NCBI RefSeq assembly: GCF_000332195.1
Contig: NZ_KB235922.1
Span: forward strand, 3,073,322-3,137,321
Length of the DNA: 64,000 nt
Direction: 5' to 3'
Origin: Pleurocapsa sp. PCC 7319
GTDB taxonomy: Bacteria; Cyanobacteriota; Cyanobacteriia; Cyanobacteriales; Xenococcaceae
Position 1 is the first letter of the stretch. Each line of letters starts with the position of its first letter. The position numbers were made by a program, and so were the translations under genes. Shown here piece after piece: positions 46,698 to 55,400 of this stretch. The notes below the pieces were generated by a model. It did not search any database, was not told where the DNA came from, and saw nothing but the letters and a program-made list of their open reading frames with translations.

Positions 46698-47267
46698 ATG
46701 TTCCAAGGTAATGAAACAAGCACAGCAACAAGTACTAACTGGCGTGGTTATCGAATTGCAGCTTGGATAGGGCAATTTTTATTAGCGATTGCTACAGCAA
46801 TTGTTTTCGTTCAAGTAGGTTGGCAAGCAGCAGTTATATTATTAGGGTTTTTAGTAGCATCTTTCATTTTTGTGCTTAAAGAGCGTCAGCTACCTACCTT
46901 ATTCGATCTGCTATTTGTGATTGCAGCACTACTTAATGCAGGAGGCTGGATTGGATTGTTTTATCAACCAGGACCTTATGATGAAATTACCCATGCCTTT
47001 ACAACTTTTTCCGTGACTTTGGCACTAAGTTTTCTGGTCTATCAACCCATGTTGACTCTGTTTCGCAGTCATCGCTGGTTATATATTTTAACCATTATTT
47101 CGTTTGGTCTTGCCATTGGTGCGCTTTGGGAAGTATTTGAATGGCTTACTGCAACAATTAATTCTCTTGACGATACCATAGTCGATCTAATTATGGATGC
47201 TATAGGCGCGATCGCAGCATCACTATTAAGTTTACGTGCTTTACAAGAGAAAATTAATAATCACTAA
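46698..47267 (+). CDS. Integral membrane protein, DUF2238/YjdF-like
   Basis: 189 residues from the ATG at 46698; the frame extends upstream to 46578 but that part (FDPPKIIVQHD) shows no coding character. Five or six membrane helices, with conserved-looking GPYDEITHAFTTFSVTLALS between helices and LAIGALWEVFEWL followed by DDTIVDLIMDAIGAI near the end, resembling DUF2238/YjdF proteins (function unknown). Lies alone between divergent ppx and a convergent small gene. Confidence 0.7.
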   Translation: MFQGNETSTATSTNWRGYRIAAWIGQFLLAIATAIVFVQVGWQAAVILLGFLVASFIFVLKERQLPTLFDLLFVIAALLNAGGWIGLFYQPGPYDEITHAFTTFSVTLALSFLVYQPMLTLFRSHRWLYILTIISFGLAIGALWEVFEWLTATINSLDDTIVDLIMDAIGAIAASLLSLRALQEKINNH

Positions 47268-47335
47268 CGTTCTCCGTCTTGGGTGTTAACAATAAAAGAA
47301 ATCACCTTTGTAGAAGATCTATTTAACTTCCCTCG

Positions 47336-47674
47336 TTAGTCCATCCTAGAAATTAAATCCTCAATAGCTCTTTGAAACATGACTATCGACAGCCCATCTA
47401 GATCGTAACTGCATTCATAAGCAGGCTCTCTGTCGTAATTTTTTAAGGCAATTATTCTTACATCTATTTTGGCAATTTGAGGATTGGAAAATACTGTTAT
47501 TTCTAGCTTCGATTTATTTCCCATATAAAAATAGCAAGGCGATTCTTGAAGGTGTACCTGAGTTTTACGGAACTTACTATTTAAATAATCAATTACTAAA
47601 GAAAAATTCCGATTGATAGCTTTTCGTTGTCGTTCGTTTAATGCTGTCATAAGTTTAAATTGAGCAATCGCCAA
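47336..47674 (-). CDS. Conserved-looking small soluble protein, unknown
   Basis: 112 residues, mixed alpha/beta composition without signal or membrane segments (NRNFSLVIDYLNSKFRKTQV, EITVFSNPQIAKIDVRII). An internal Met (MTALNERQRK) is a possible start. No family recognised. Convergent with the DUF2238-like gene, divergent from the PAP2 phosphatase. Confidence 0.6.
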   Translation of the reverse strand: MAIAQFKLMTALNERQRKAINRNFSLVIDYLNSKFRKTQVHLQESPCYFYMGNKSKLEITVFSNPQIAKIDVRIIALKNYDREPAYECSYDLDGLSIVMFQRAIEDLISRMD

Positions 47675-47803
47675 AAATACACTTAATTAAACATTAGCAG
47701 ACATTGGAAAAGGGACTCGCATAGTTCACTTAATGATTCATGTTTCTAAAATCAGCAAAACATTATCGAGTAACATTTTGATAATGTCTAACCATATTTT
47801 ACG

Positions 47804-48511
47804 ATGCAAACTATTTTACAAAGATTAGTCAAATTTTGGCAGAACAATATTCATAGTCGAATAGCTTTTTTAATTACCACTGTCGGAACAGTAGGATTAG
47901 TTAGCTGTCTCATAATTATTTATGTTGTTGCCCAAATTTCCGATGAAGTATTAGATCAAGAAGCCTTCGCCTTTGATAAAACGATTTTACTCTGGATTCA
48001 CTCCTTCGCGAATCCCACTCTTGATGGCATAATGCACTTTATTACTCGCCTAAACGATCCTAGTACGGTTACTGTAATTGCTTTTGTTACTTTGGGAATA
48101 CTTTTATGGCGACGTTATTATTCAGAAGCTCAGATATTTATCATAGACTGTTTAGGTGGTGTCGTTCTTAGCTACGGTCTTAAATCAGTATTTGGTAAGG
48201 TTAGACCCGATCTTTGGCAATCAGCTATTGAAGACCTCTCTTATAGCTATCCTAGCGGTCATGCTCTAGGTTCAACTGTATTATACGGATTTATCGCCTA
48301 TCTTATAGCAACTCGTTATCCTCAATTTTCTCTATTAATTTATGCTGTAGTAGTATGTCTGATTGGTGCAATTGGTTTGAGTCGATTATATCTAGGAGTA
48401 CATTGGCCAACTGACATTATTGGTGGCTACGGTATCGGCTTTTTGTGGCTGACGTTTTGTATCACTATGTTGAAATTACAAAGAATTAAACGGTTGAAAA
48501 TTTCAGAGTGA
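47804..48511 (+). CDS. PAP2-family membrane phosphatase
   Basis: 235 residues with an N-terminal helix and five further helices. The three phosphatase signature motifs are present in order: KSVFGKVRP, YPSGHAL and SRLYLGVHWPTD, with the catalytic His residues in the second and third. Probably dephosphorylates phosphatidic acid, undecaprenyl pyrophosphate or a similar lipid phosphate at the membrane; substrate not decidable. Followed by a long gene-poor stretch. Confidence 0.93.
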   Translation: MQTILQRLVKFWQNNIHSRIAFLITTVGTVGLVSCLIIIYVVAQISDEVLDQEAFAFDKTILLWIHSFANPTLDGIMHFITRLNDPSTVTVIAFVTLGILLWRRYYSEAQIFIIDCLGGVVLSYGLKSVFGKVRPDLWQSAIEDLSYSYPSGHALGSTVLYGFIAYLIATRYPQFSLLIYAVVVCLIGAIGLSRLYLGVHWPTDIIGGYGIGFLWLTFCITMLKLQRIKRLKISE

Positions 48512-48837
48512 TATTTTTATTCTTCTACACCACGTAATATCAAGTTCGGTTGAATACTTAAATTAAGAATGAGGTCAAGTAACAAGTAACAAGTAATAAG
48601 TTTTTCAGGTCTGCAATAAGCCTGTTTATTTCAATTAATTATCCGTACTTGATATAAGAGAGGAACAATATATCCTCCTGAGGCGATCGCCGAGTTCAAC
48701 GATTTCAACAACAAACAGGCGAGAAACTTCTAAAATTATCTTCGCAAACACCAATCGAAAATTCTCGTATTGCGAACACATGTATGACCGCCACAGACAC
48801 TTGCTGTTTTTTTTATAATTTCTGTTTTTTGCATTAT
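48512..48837. other. Gene-free stretch with heptamer-like repeats
   Basis: Contains a tandem AAGTAAC/AAGTAAT run at about 48576-48601 and one HIP1-like site; no coding frame or hairpin of note otherwise. Confidence 0.5.
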
Positions 48838-49747
48838 CTTGACATCCTCTCCGTCCTGCGCTGACGCTAAAGGACAGAGATTTTCCCTAAAATCAAGGTC
48901 AATGATATTGAATTTGATTTCAATCTCGCTATCGCTTTATTCAGGTTCACCTAGTTTGTTGCTGAATATTGATTCTCCATAGAATTTATCAATAGCTAAA
49001 GTACGACAAGCTGTCTTTTGATGCGGGTACTTTTCTCATGTTGACACTCGCGCGCTAAATCAAAGATTTTAACGCACGATTCTTGATTCATCGACTCTTA
49101 ACTAGATGCACCCTAAAATGCATCCCCGTCAGACCGTCTCTGCAAGCATTTTATGTTAAAGACCACGATATGCCCTACCGCCGACTTCTTGTAATTCAAT
49201 GTTGAAACAATTAATTTACTCACCCAGGTTCGTAATAAACTTTTACGCTTCCAACGAATTTATCTGAGACTTTTGGTTACAACCCATGTTTATTTTGTTT
49301 TCTAGGTTCTGTATGTAGTCCAGCAATCTCAGCTTGTGTCGCATACAAAAGTATTATACAACGTCTGAAGTCCTTGATATGCAAAGGCATTCTTCTTGAT
49401 GAAGTTGTTCATGGGGGAAACCCCCGCCCTTATGCGAAGCGGTATCCTTTAGGGCGACAGTTCCTTCAAGCGGGACAAAGGCCAGGCGTATGGCCGCATC
49501 GTACCCCCTAAAGGGTTCAGCAGTGGCTTCAAGCGGGGGAACCCCGCCAACGCCCTGCTTCACCGCCAACGGACTGTCTCGCAAGACCACACTTCATCGC
49601 TTTTTGCCGCATGCAAGATTAGATGAATGTCGACCCAACTGTTTACAACAAAATGCCAACCCGTGATTCACCGCCCGTTAAGCCTTACATCCTTGGTGCT
49701 TTAACGGGTGTCCTCTCACGGAATCAAGATAGATTCATAGACCATTA
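48838..49747 (-). mobile_element. IS200/IS605-like relic 2 with repeat insertions
   Basis: The left edge contains a hairpin with stems GTCCT and AGGAC next to TTGACATCCTCTCC, a typical TnpB-element right end read on the minus strand. The right edge at 49640-49735 has an outer stem CCGTGA/TCACGG enclosing a hairpin CCCGTTAAGC with GCTTTAACGGG around TACATCCTTGG. The same layout occurs in relic 1 with different stem bases. The interior has only stop-rich fragments and, at 49400-49600, a cluster of GC-rich dispersed repeats. Confidence 0.5.
49454..49507 (-). repeat. 52-bp dispersed GC-rich repeat, copy 2
   Basis: Inverted copy of 34427-34479, with CGACAGTTCCTTCAAGCGGG and GGCCAGGCGTATGGCCGCAT. 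Surrounded by further palindromic repeats, including GGGGGAACCCC and GGGGGAAACCCCC. Confidence 0.8.
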
Positions 49748-50050
49748 TTCTATATTCCTAATGCTCGACTTGAACTAACAGAATCGAGGTTTGTGCGTCA
49801 AAATCCTACTGAAGGTATATCTGAGGTTAGAGTGATTATCTCTGGAATTGATGGAACACTTACGGCAGAAACGGTAACAGGAACTCAGAGTTTAACTATT
49901 AGCGCAACACCACCCGTACCAGTAGTAGACACAGCACCAGATCAAATAACTGTATATCTGACAACAGCATTTAATTTTGACCGTTTTGCTGATGTTGCCA
50001 GCTTTGACGCACCTGCCACCTATGGTTTTCAAGTTAGAAGTAAGTTTTAA
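49748..50050 (+). pseudogene. TonB-dependent receptor relic: AMIN domain joined to last barrel strands
   Basis: FYIPNARLELTESRF and RVIISGIDGTLTAETV match the N-terminal AMIN domain that cyanobacterial siderophore receptors carry. VDTAPDQITVYLTTAFNFD to YGFQVRSKF and the stop look like a receptor C-terminus. The plug and nearly all of the 22-strand barrel are missing, so an internal in-frame deletion of about two kilobases is likely. The start is cut by IS relic 2. The MFS gene follows two bases after the stop. Confidence 0.6.
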
Positions 50051-50052
50051 TT

Positions 50053-51234
50053 ATGAATAAATGGGGATTACTCGCCAGCTTATATGTAGCACAGTTTCTG
50101 CCTGTAGCTTTCTTTGGGCAAACTCTACCCATATTCCTGCGACAACAGGGCGTTTCTCTAGAATTAATCGGCTTGACTAGCTTACTCAGTTTACCCTGGA
50201 CACTTAAGGTATTGTGGTCGCCGTTGATTGATCGCTATGGATGGACGAGATGGGGACATTATAAGTTCTGGATTATCTTGATGCAAAGTCTGATGGGGAT
50301 AGCGATCGCCATTTGTGCTTTTATCAATCTCGAAACTGATTTTACTCTCTTACTAGCTGTTATGCTAATAGCTATTACTTTGGCTGCAACTCAAGATATT
50401 GCCACCGATGCTTTAGCAATTGAACTACTTAAACCTGCTGAAAGAGGTTTTGGTAATAGCATTCAGGGGGCTGGCGGATATCTGGGAGGAATTTTGGGCG
50501 GTGGTGTGATCCTTATTTTATTAGATACTTGGGGTTGGACTAGAAGTTTATTAGTAATGGCATTGGGTGTCTTTTTATTAATATTTCCCGTCTTGTTTCA
50601 TCGTGAAAATGTAACCAATCCAAAAATCGACTATGAACTAAGTTTTTCGGCATTAGTGGGATTTTTTCGGCAGCCTGGGATGGTGCGGTGGATCTTAATA
50701 CTGGTGGTTTACATGATGGGAGTAACTATCACCAGTACTATGTCTCGACCCTTACTTGTAGACTTGGGAATGTCTATGACTGATATTGGGGTAATGAACG
50801 GTATTGTATCTTTTGGCGGAGGATTTGTCGGCTCTATTTTAGGTGGATTTCTAGTCAAACCTTTGGGACGTAAACGAGGTTTGATTGTATTCGGTATTTT
50901 GATGACAGTGGCGATCTCCACTTGGATTTTACCCACATTGGGATTTGCCAGTTTACCAGTTCTCTATCTAATTTCTACTGGCTTACATTTTGCCTATAGC
51001 ATGGCTTGTGTTCCGATGTTTGCGATCGCCATGGATAATAGCCGGCAGGGAAAGGCAGGGTTTGACTACACTCTACAAGTTACGATTATTTTTATTGGTA
51101 GTTTAATGGCTAGTAGTCTTAGTGGTTTTATTGCAGAAGCATTTGGTTATATCAGTGCATTTGCGATCGCTGCCACATTATGTCTTTTAGGAGTTTTATT
51201 TGTTACTACTCTTGATGAAAAACCCATTTTCTAG
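50053..51234 (+). CDS. MFS transporter, AmpG / RhtX-FptX siderophore-type
   Basis: 393 residues with about twelve membrane helices. LTSLLSLPWTLKVLWSPLIDRYG is the AmpG-like signature and AATQDIATDALAIELL is also typical. RhtX/FptX transporters of this branch carry siderophores across the inner membrane. Position two bases behind a TonB-receptor relic supports siderophore uptake over muropeptide transport. The outer-membrane partner here is destroyed, so the transporter either works with another receptor or is being lost. Confidence 0.8.
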   Translation: MNKWGLLASLYVAQFLPVAFFGQTLPIFLRQQGVSLELIGLTSLLSLPWTLKVLWSPLIDRYGWTRWGHYKFWIILMQSLMGIAIAICAFINLETDFTLLLAVMLIAITLAATQDIATDALAIELLKPAERGFGNSIQGAGGYLGGILGGGVILILLDTWGWTRSLLVMALGVFLLIFPVLFHRENVTNPKIDYELSFSALVGFFRQPGMVRWILILVVYMMGVTITSTMSRPLLVDLGMSMTDIGVMNGIVSFGGGFVGSILGGFLVKPLGRKRGLIVFGILMTVAISTWILPTLGFASLPVLYLISTGLHFAYSMACVPMFAIAMDNSRQGKAGFDYTLQVTIIFIGSLMASSLSGFIAEAFGYISAFAIAATLCLLGVLFVTTLDEKPIF

Positions 51235-51275
51235 TGGGAGACTTCCATGATTACCTTAATCTAAAAAATAGTTAA

Positions 51276-51626
51276 CTAACTGCCCGAATCCGGATAAGAT
51301 GCAACTATTTTTTCTAATTCAACAACCAAGATAGGTAAGCTGGTATTCACGGTTTCCCAAATAGTATCTAGATCGATATCATCATATTCGTGAACTAAAC
51401 GATTTCGCATTCCTTTAATCAGTCGCCAAGGAATTGTTGCTAAATCTTGTTGTGTTGTTTCTGAAATTCTCTTAGAAGCCTCACCAATAATTAGTAATCT
51501 TCTAATAAGTGCATCTTGAAGCTGCAAATTATTTTCCAAGTCCTCAATAGATTTTTCTTGAAGATAATTAATTGCAATTCTTGCCGACACTAACATATCA
51601 AGGAGAAATTGTTTTTCCCGATTCAT
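51276..51626 (-). CDS. hepT: HepT-type HEPN toxin (DUF86)
   Basis: 116 residues from the ATG at 51626 (MNREKQFLLDMLVSARI). The frame is open further upstream, but that part overlaps mntA. The HEPN RNase motif R-X4-H-X-Y is present as RNRLVHEY, and GEASKRIS is a family marker. In type VII systems HepT is an RNase held inactive when MntA adds AMP to the Tyr of this motif. Overlaps mntA by 29 bases. Confidence 0.92.
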   Translation of the reverse strand: MNREKQFLLDMLVSARIAINYLQEKSIEDLENNLQLQDALIRRLLIIGEASKRISETTQQDLATIPWRLIKGMRNRLVHEYDDIDLDTIWETVNTSLPILVVELEKIVASYPDSGS

Positions 51627-51924
51627 AAATAGTTTTAGCAGAATTAAGAATATTTTCTCGACGTAAATAATTACGGCTATTAGCAATTCCTTTACGAGTA
51701 ACGAGATCGACATCTCGATTAAAAATTGCTTTTAATTCATCTTCCATAACTACTAAATCAAACAAGCCATAACGTAAATTACGCTCAAATTCAACTATGA
51801 TATCAACATCACTATTACTGTGAAAATCATCTCTTAAAACAGAACCAAATAAAGCAAGTTTAGTAATTTTCCAGCGTTTGCAAAATGCTTTGATTTTATC
51901 TGCTGGTAAGGGTATTTGAACCAT
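51598..51924 (-). CDS. mntA: MntA-type minimal nucleotidyltransferase antitoxin
   Basis: 108 residues from the ATG at 51924 (MVQIPLPADKIKAFC). The motif G-S-X10-D-X-D is complete as GSVLRDDFHSNSDVD with a further Asp in RDVDLVT. It AMPylates and thereby neutralises HepT. An in-frame ATG at 51975 adds 17 residues whose DNA (about 51924-51955) copies a segment of cobN (52564-52593), so the shorter form is preferred. Confidence 0.9.
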   Translation of the reverse strand: MVQIPLPADKIKAFCKRWKITKLALFGSVLRDDFHSNSDVDIIVEFERNLRYGLFDLVVMEDELKAIFNRDVDLVTRKGIANSRNYLRRENILNSAKTIYESGKTISP

Positions 51925-51949
51925 AGTGGGGAGTTGGAAATTATGGTCT

Positions 51950-52150
51950 TCAGCGCTCAAGGCGATCGCTTCCAATATGAGAAATAGCTTGTTTTAAAAT
52001 TTGTTTTTGTTCTGCCGCATTAGTATTTGCAGGAATAGTAATTACATTTTGTTTTGGTCTTGATTTAAGTTCTTTTAAAGCCTCTTTATCATTGCGATTG
52101 TTTAAAAGATATTGTTTTAATTCGCTCTTAGTCATCGATTTATATTTCAT
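51950..52150 (-). CDS. Small DUF6887-like protein upstream of the HepT/MntA pair
   Basis: 66 residues, basic and helical (SMTKSELKQYLLNNRNDKEALKELKSR), resembling the small cyanobacterial DUF6887-type family that is often paired with DUF6888-type and TA genes. Its ATG lies within the last codons of the frameshifted gene upstream, so the two are coupled. Function unknown; the C-terminus (ISHIGSDRLER) is encoded by a HIP1-containing repeat shared with the cobN region. Confidence 0.6.
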   Translation of the reverse strand: MKYKSMTKSELKQYLLNNRNDKEALKELKSRPKQNVITIPANTNAAEQKQILKQAISHIGSDRLER

Positions 52151-52333
52151 CGCCTATTTCTACATCTACCGTTGAATCTCGATATACCGTCACCTCTATT
52201 CTGGCTCTTTTTCTGCCAAGATGGAAAATTCATTTGTATCTTCGTCATAAAGAAACAATAATATATCTTGTCTCATATCCGACAAAGCTTGACATATTTG
52301 AACCGTCTTGAGCAATTGCTCGTAATTTGGCAT
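52140..52333 (-). pseudogene. DUF6888-like small gene with a frameshift in an A-run
   Basis: ATG at 52333 opens MPNYEQLLKTVQICQALSDM and runs to FSILAEKEPE and a stop at 52196. One extra A in the run at about 52207-52211 would continue as RIEVTVYRDSTVDVEIGDEI with a stop at 52140-52142 that overlaps the ATG of the next gene, the arrangement expected of the intact pair. Decay, sequencing error or slippage cannot be separated here. Confidence 0.55.
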
Positions 52334-52479
52334 TGATTGCGATTATTGTTGATTATCTATTTTCAAGTGCGATCGCATTAACCCAAATCCCGTTCAAAGT
52401 GACAATCATCGCCTTTGTTTGAGAATTTCTTTACAATCAAGATAGGCATAATATAAAGAAATTTTAAGAAGCAGGGTAT

Positions 52480-55400
52480 ATGAAACGGATTGTCTTGATT
52501 GCCGGATTTGAATCTTTTAACGCTAACCTGTATCGACAAGCTGCTGAGATGGCGACATCGCGATGTGGGGAGTTGGAAGTTATTGTCTTCAGCGATCGCG
52601 ACATTACCGCTAATCCCAATCAAGTAGAAACTGCCTTACAGTCTGCTGATGTCTTCTTTGGCAGTTTGATTTTTGATTATGACCAAGTAATTTGGCTTCG
52701 GTCAAGAGTCAAAGATATTCCTATTAGGCTAGTATTTGAGTCGGCTCTAGAATTAATGAGTCTGACTCAGTTGGGTAAGTTTGTCATTGGCGATCAACCC
52801 AAAGGAATGCCCAAACCCGTAAAATTTATTCTCAGTAAGTTTAGTAATAGCAGAGAAGAAGACAAACTGGCTGGTTATCTCAGCTTTTTAAAAACAGGAC
52901 CCAAATTACTGAAATATATCCCTGCCAAGAAAGTTCAAGATTTGCGTAACTGGCTGATTATCTATGGTTACTGGAATGCCGGGGGAACAGAAAATGTTGC
53001 TTCCATGTGTTGGACGTTAGCAGAGAAATACCTTGGTTTAACAGTCGGTGAAATTCCCCAACCAATCGAAACCCCGAATATGGGTTTATTACATCCTGAA
53101 TACCAGGGTTATTTTACCTCTCCACAGGATTATCTCGAATGGTACATCACCCGCGTAGGGGCGAACGGCTGTTCGCCCTCACAGTGCGATATGCCCCTAC
53201 CAGTAATTGGGATATTGCTGTATCGCAAACATGTAATTACCAAACAACCTTACATTCCTCAGTTAATTAAACATTTTGAACAAGAGGGATTGATCCCCCT
53301 GCCGTTATTTATCAATGGTGTAGAAGGTCATGTCGTCGTAAGAGACTGGCTAACAACTACCTACGAACAGGAACAAAGACAGCAGGGTAATAAAGAAATT
53401 CTCTCCCTATCTGATGATGCAGTCAAAGTAGATGCGATAGTTTCTACCATTGGGTTCCCTCTGGTAGGAGGTCCCGCAGGTTCGATGGAAGCGGGAAGAC
53501 AGGTAGAAGTAGCTAAAAGAATTCTGACAGCTAAGAACATACCTTATATTGTGGCTGCACCTTTATTAATTCAAGATATCCATTCTTGGACAAGACAGGG
53601 CATAGGCGGTTTACAGAGTGTGGTGTTATATTCTCTCCCCGAATTAGATGGGGCGATCGATACAGTTCCTTTAGGTGGGTTAGTAGGAGAAGATATCTAT
53701 CTGGTACCGGAAAGACTCCATCGCCTGACAGGTAGAGTTAAAAACTGGATTAGTTTGCGCCACAAGCCGACACCAAATAGGAAAATTGCAGTCATTCTAT
53801 ATGGTTTTCCTCCTGGTTATGGCGCAACAGGTACAGCCGCATTATTGAATGTACCCAAGAGTTTATTAAACTTGCTTCACGCTTTAAAAGCAGAAGGTTA
53901 TGACGTTGGAGAGTTACCAGAAGACGGCGAAGAAATTATTAAACAAGTTAAAGAAGCTGACGAATCCACCCCCCTTGTTAAGGGGGGACAGGGGGGATCG
54001 ATAAACGTTCGCACTCTCGAAAAATGGTTAGGATACTTACAAACCACTAGAGTCGAAAAACAGTGGAAGTCATTAAAAGGGACAGGCATTAAAACTTATG
54101 GAGACGAATTTCACATTGGTGGAATTAAATTAGGTAACGTCTGGATAGGAGTACAACCGCCTTTAGGAATAGCCGGAGATCCGATGCGGTTGATGTTCGA
54201 GAAAGACCTAACACCTCATCCTCAATACACGGCTTTTTATAAATGGTTGCAAAACGAATATCAAGCTGATGCAGTAGTTCACTTTGGTATGCACGGTACA
54301 GTTGAATGGCTACCAGGTTCGCCTTTGGGTAATACGGGCTATTCTTGGTCGGATATTTTATTAGGTGACATTCCCAACCTATATATCTATGCCGCTAATA
54401 ATCCTTCAGAATCAATTTTGGCAAAACGTCGAGGTTATGGTGTTTTAATTTCTCACAATGTTCCTCCCTATGGACGAGCTGGTTTATATAAGGAATTGAT
54501 TGCGCTGCGGGAATTAATTGGAGAATATCGCGAAGATACGGAAAAGAATTCTGCACTCAGAGATATTATCTGTCAGAAGATTGTCGATGCTGGTTTAGAA
54601 AAAGATTGTAAGTTTGAAGAGGGATTAAAACAGGGTATTGCTTTTACTGTCGAGAATTCAAAGCTGTTTAGTAAGAATGTAATTAATCAATATTTTGTTC
54701 AAGTTTATGAATACTTGCAAGTATTGGAACAACGATTATTCTCTTCAGGGTTGCACATATTAGGAAATGCACCGAACGAAGAACAATTGAAATCTTATCT
54801 GGAGGCTTATTTTGATGGGGAATTATCAGAAGATGCAATTGATAGCGTAATTTCGGGCAGAGAAGATGTATCTATATCTTACAAGGATGAGCAAAGTAGG
54901 GGCGAAAGGCTTTCGCCTAACTTAGAAGAAGCAACCAAAATTAGAGATTTATTAACCCAAAACACCGACGAGATGACCAATCTCTTGCGGGGTTTAAACG
55001 GGGAATATATACCTCCTGCGCCTGGTGGTGATTTACTGCGAGATGGTAGTGGAGTATTGCCTACAGGCAGAAATATCCACGCTTTAGATCCTTATCGGAT
55101 GCCTTCCCCTGCTGCTTTTGAGAGAGCAAGGGAAATAGCCAAAAAAATTATTGCCCAAAATCTTGAAGAAAAAGGGACATACCCTGAAACCGTAGCAGTA
55201 ATGTTGTGGGGACTGGATTCGATTAAAACAAAGGGAGAATCTCTGGGTATTTTACTAGAATTAGTGGGTGCTGAACCTGTTAAAGAAGGAACAGGTAGAA
55301 TTGTTCGTTATGAATTGAAACCTATTGATGACGTAGGACATCCTCGCATCGATGTCTTAGCTAACTTATCGGGTATCTTCCGCGATACTTTTGTCAACAT

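Noticed and set aside
49354-49590. 78-residue minus-strand frame
   Set aside because: Entirely made of GC-rich dispersed repeats with palindromes; no gene features.
52378-52623. Minus-strand 81-residue frame over the cobN start
   Set aside because: It overlaps the conserved CobN N-terminus and has no family features or ribosome site.
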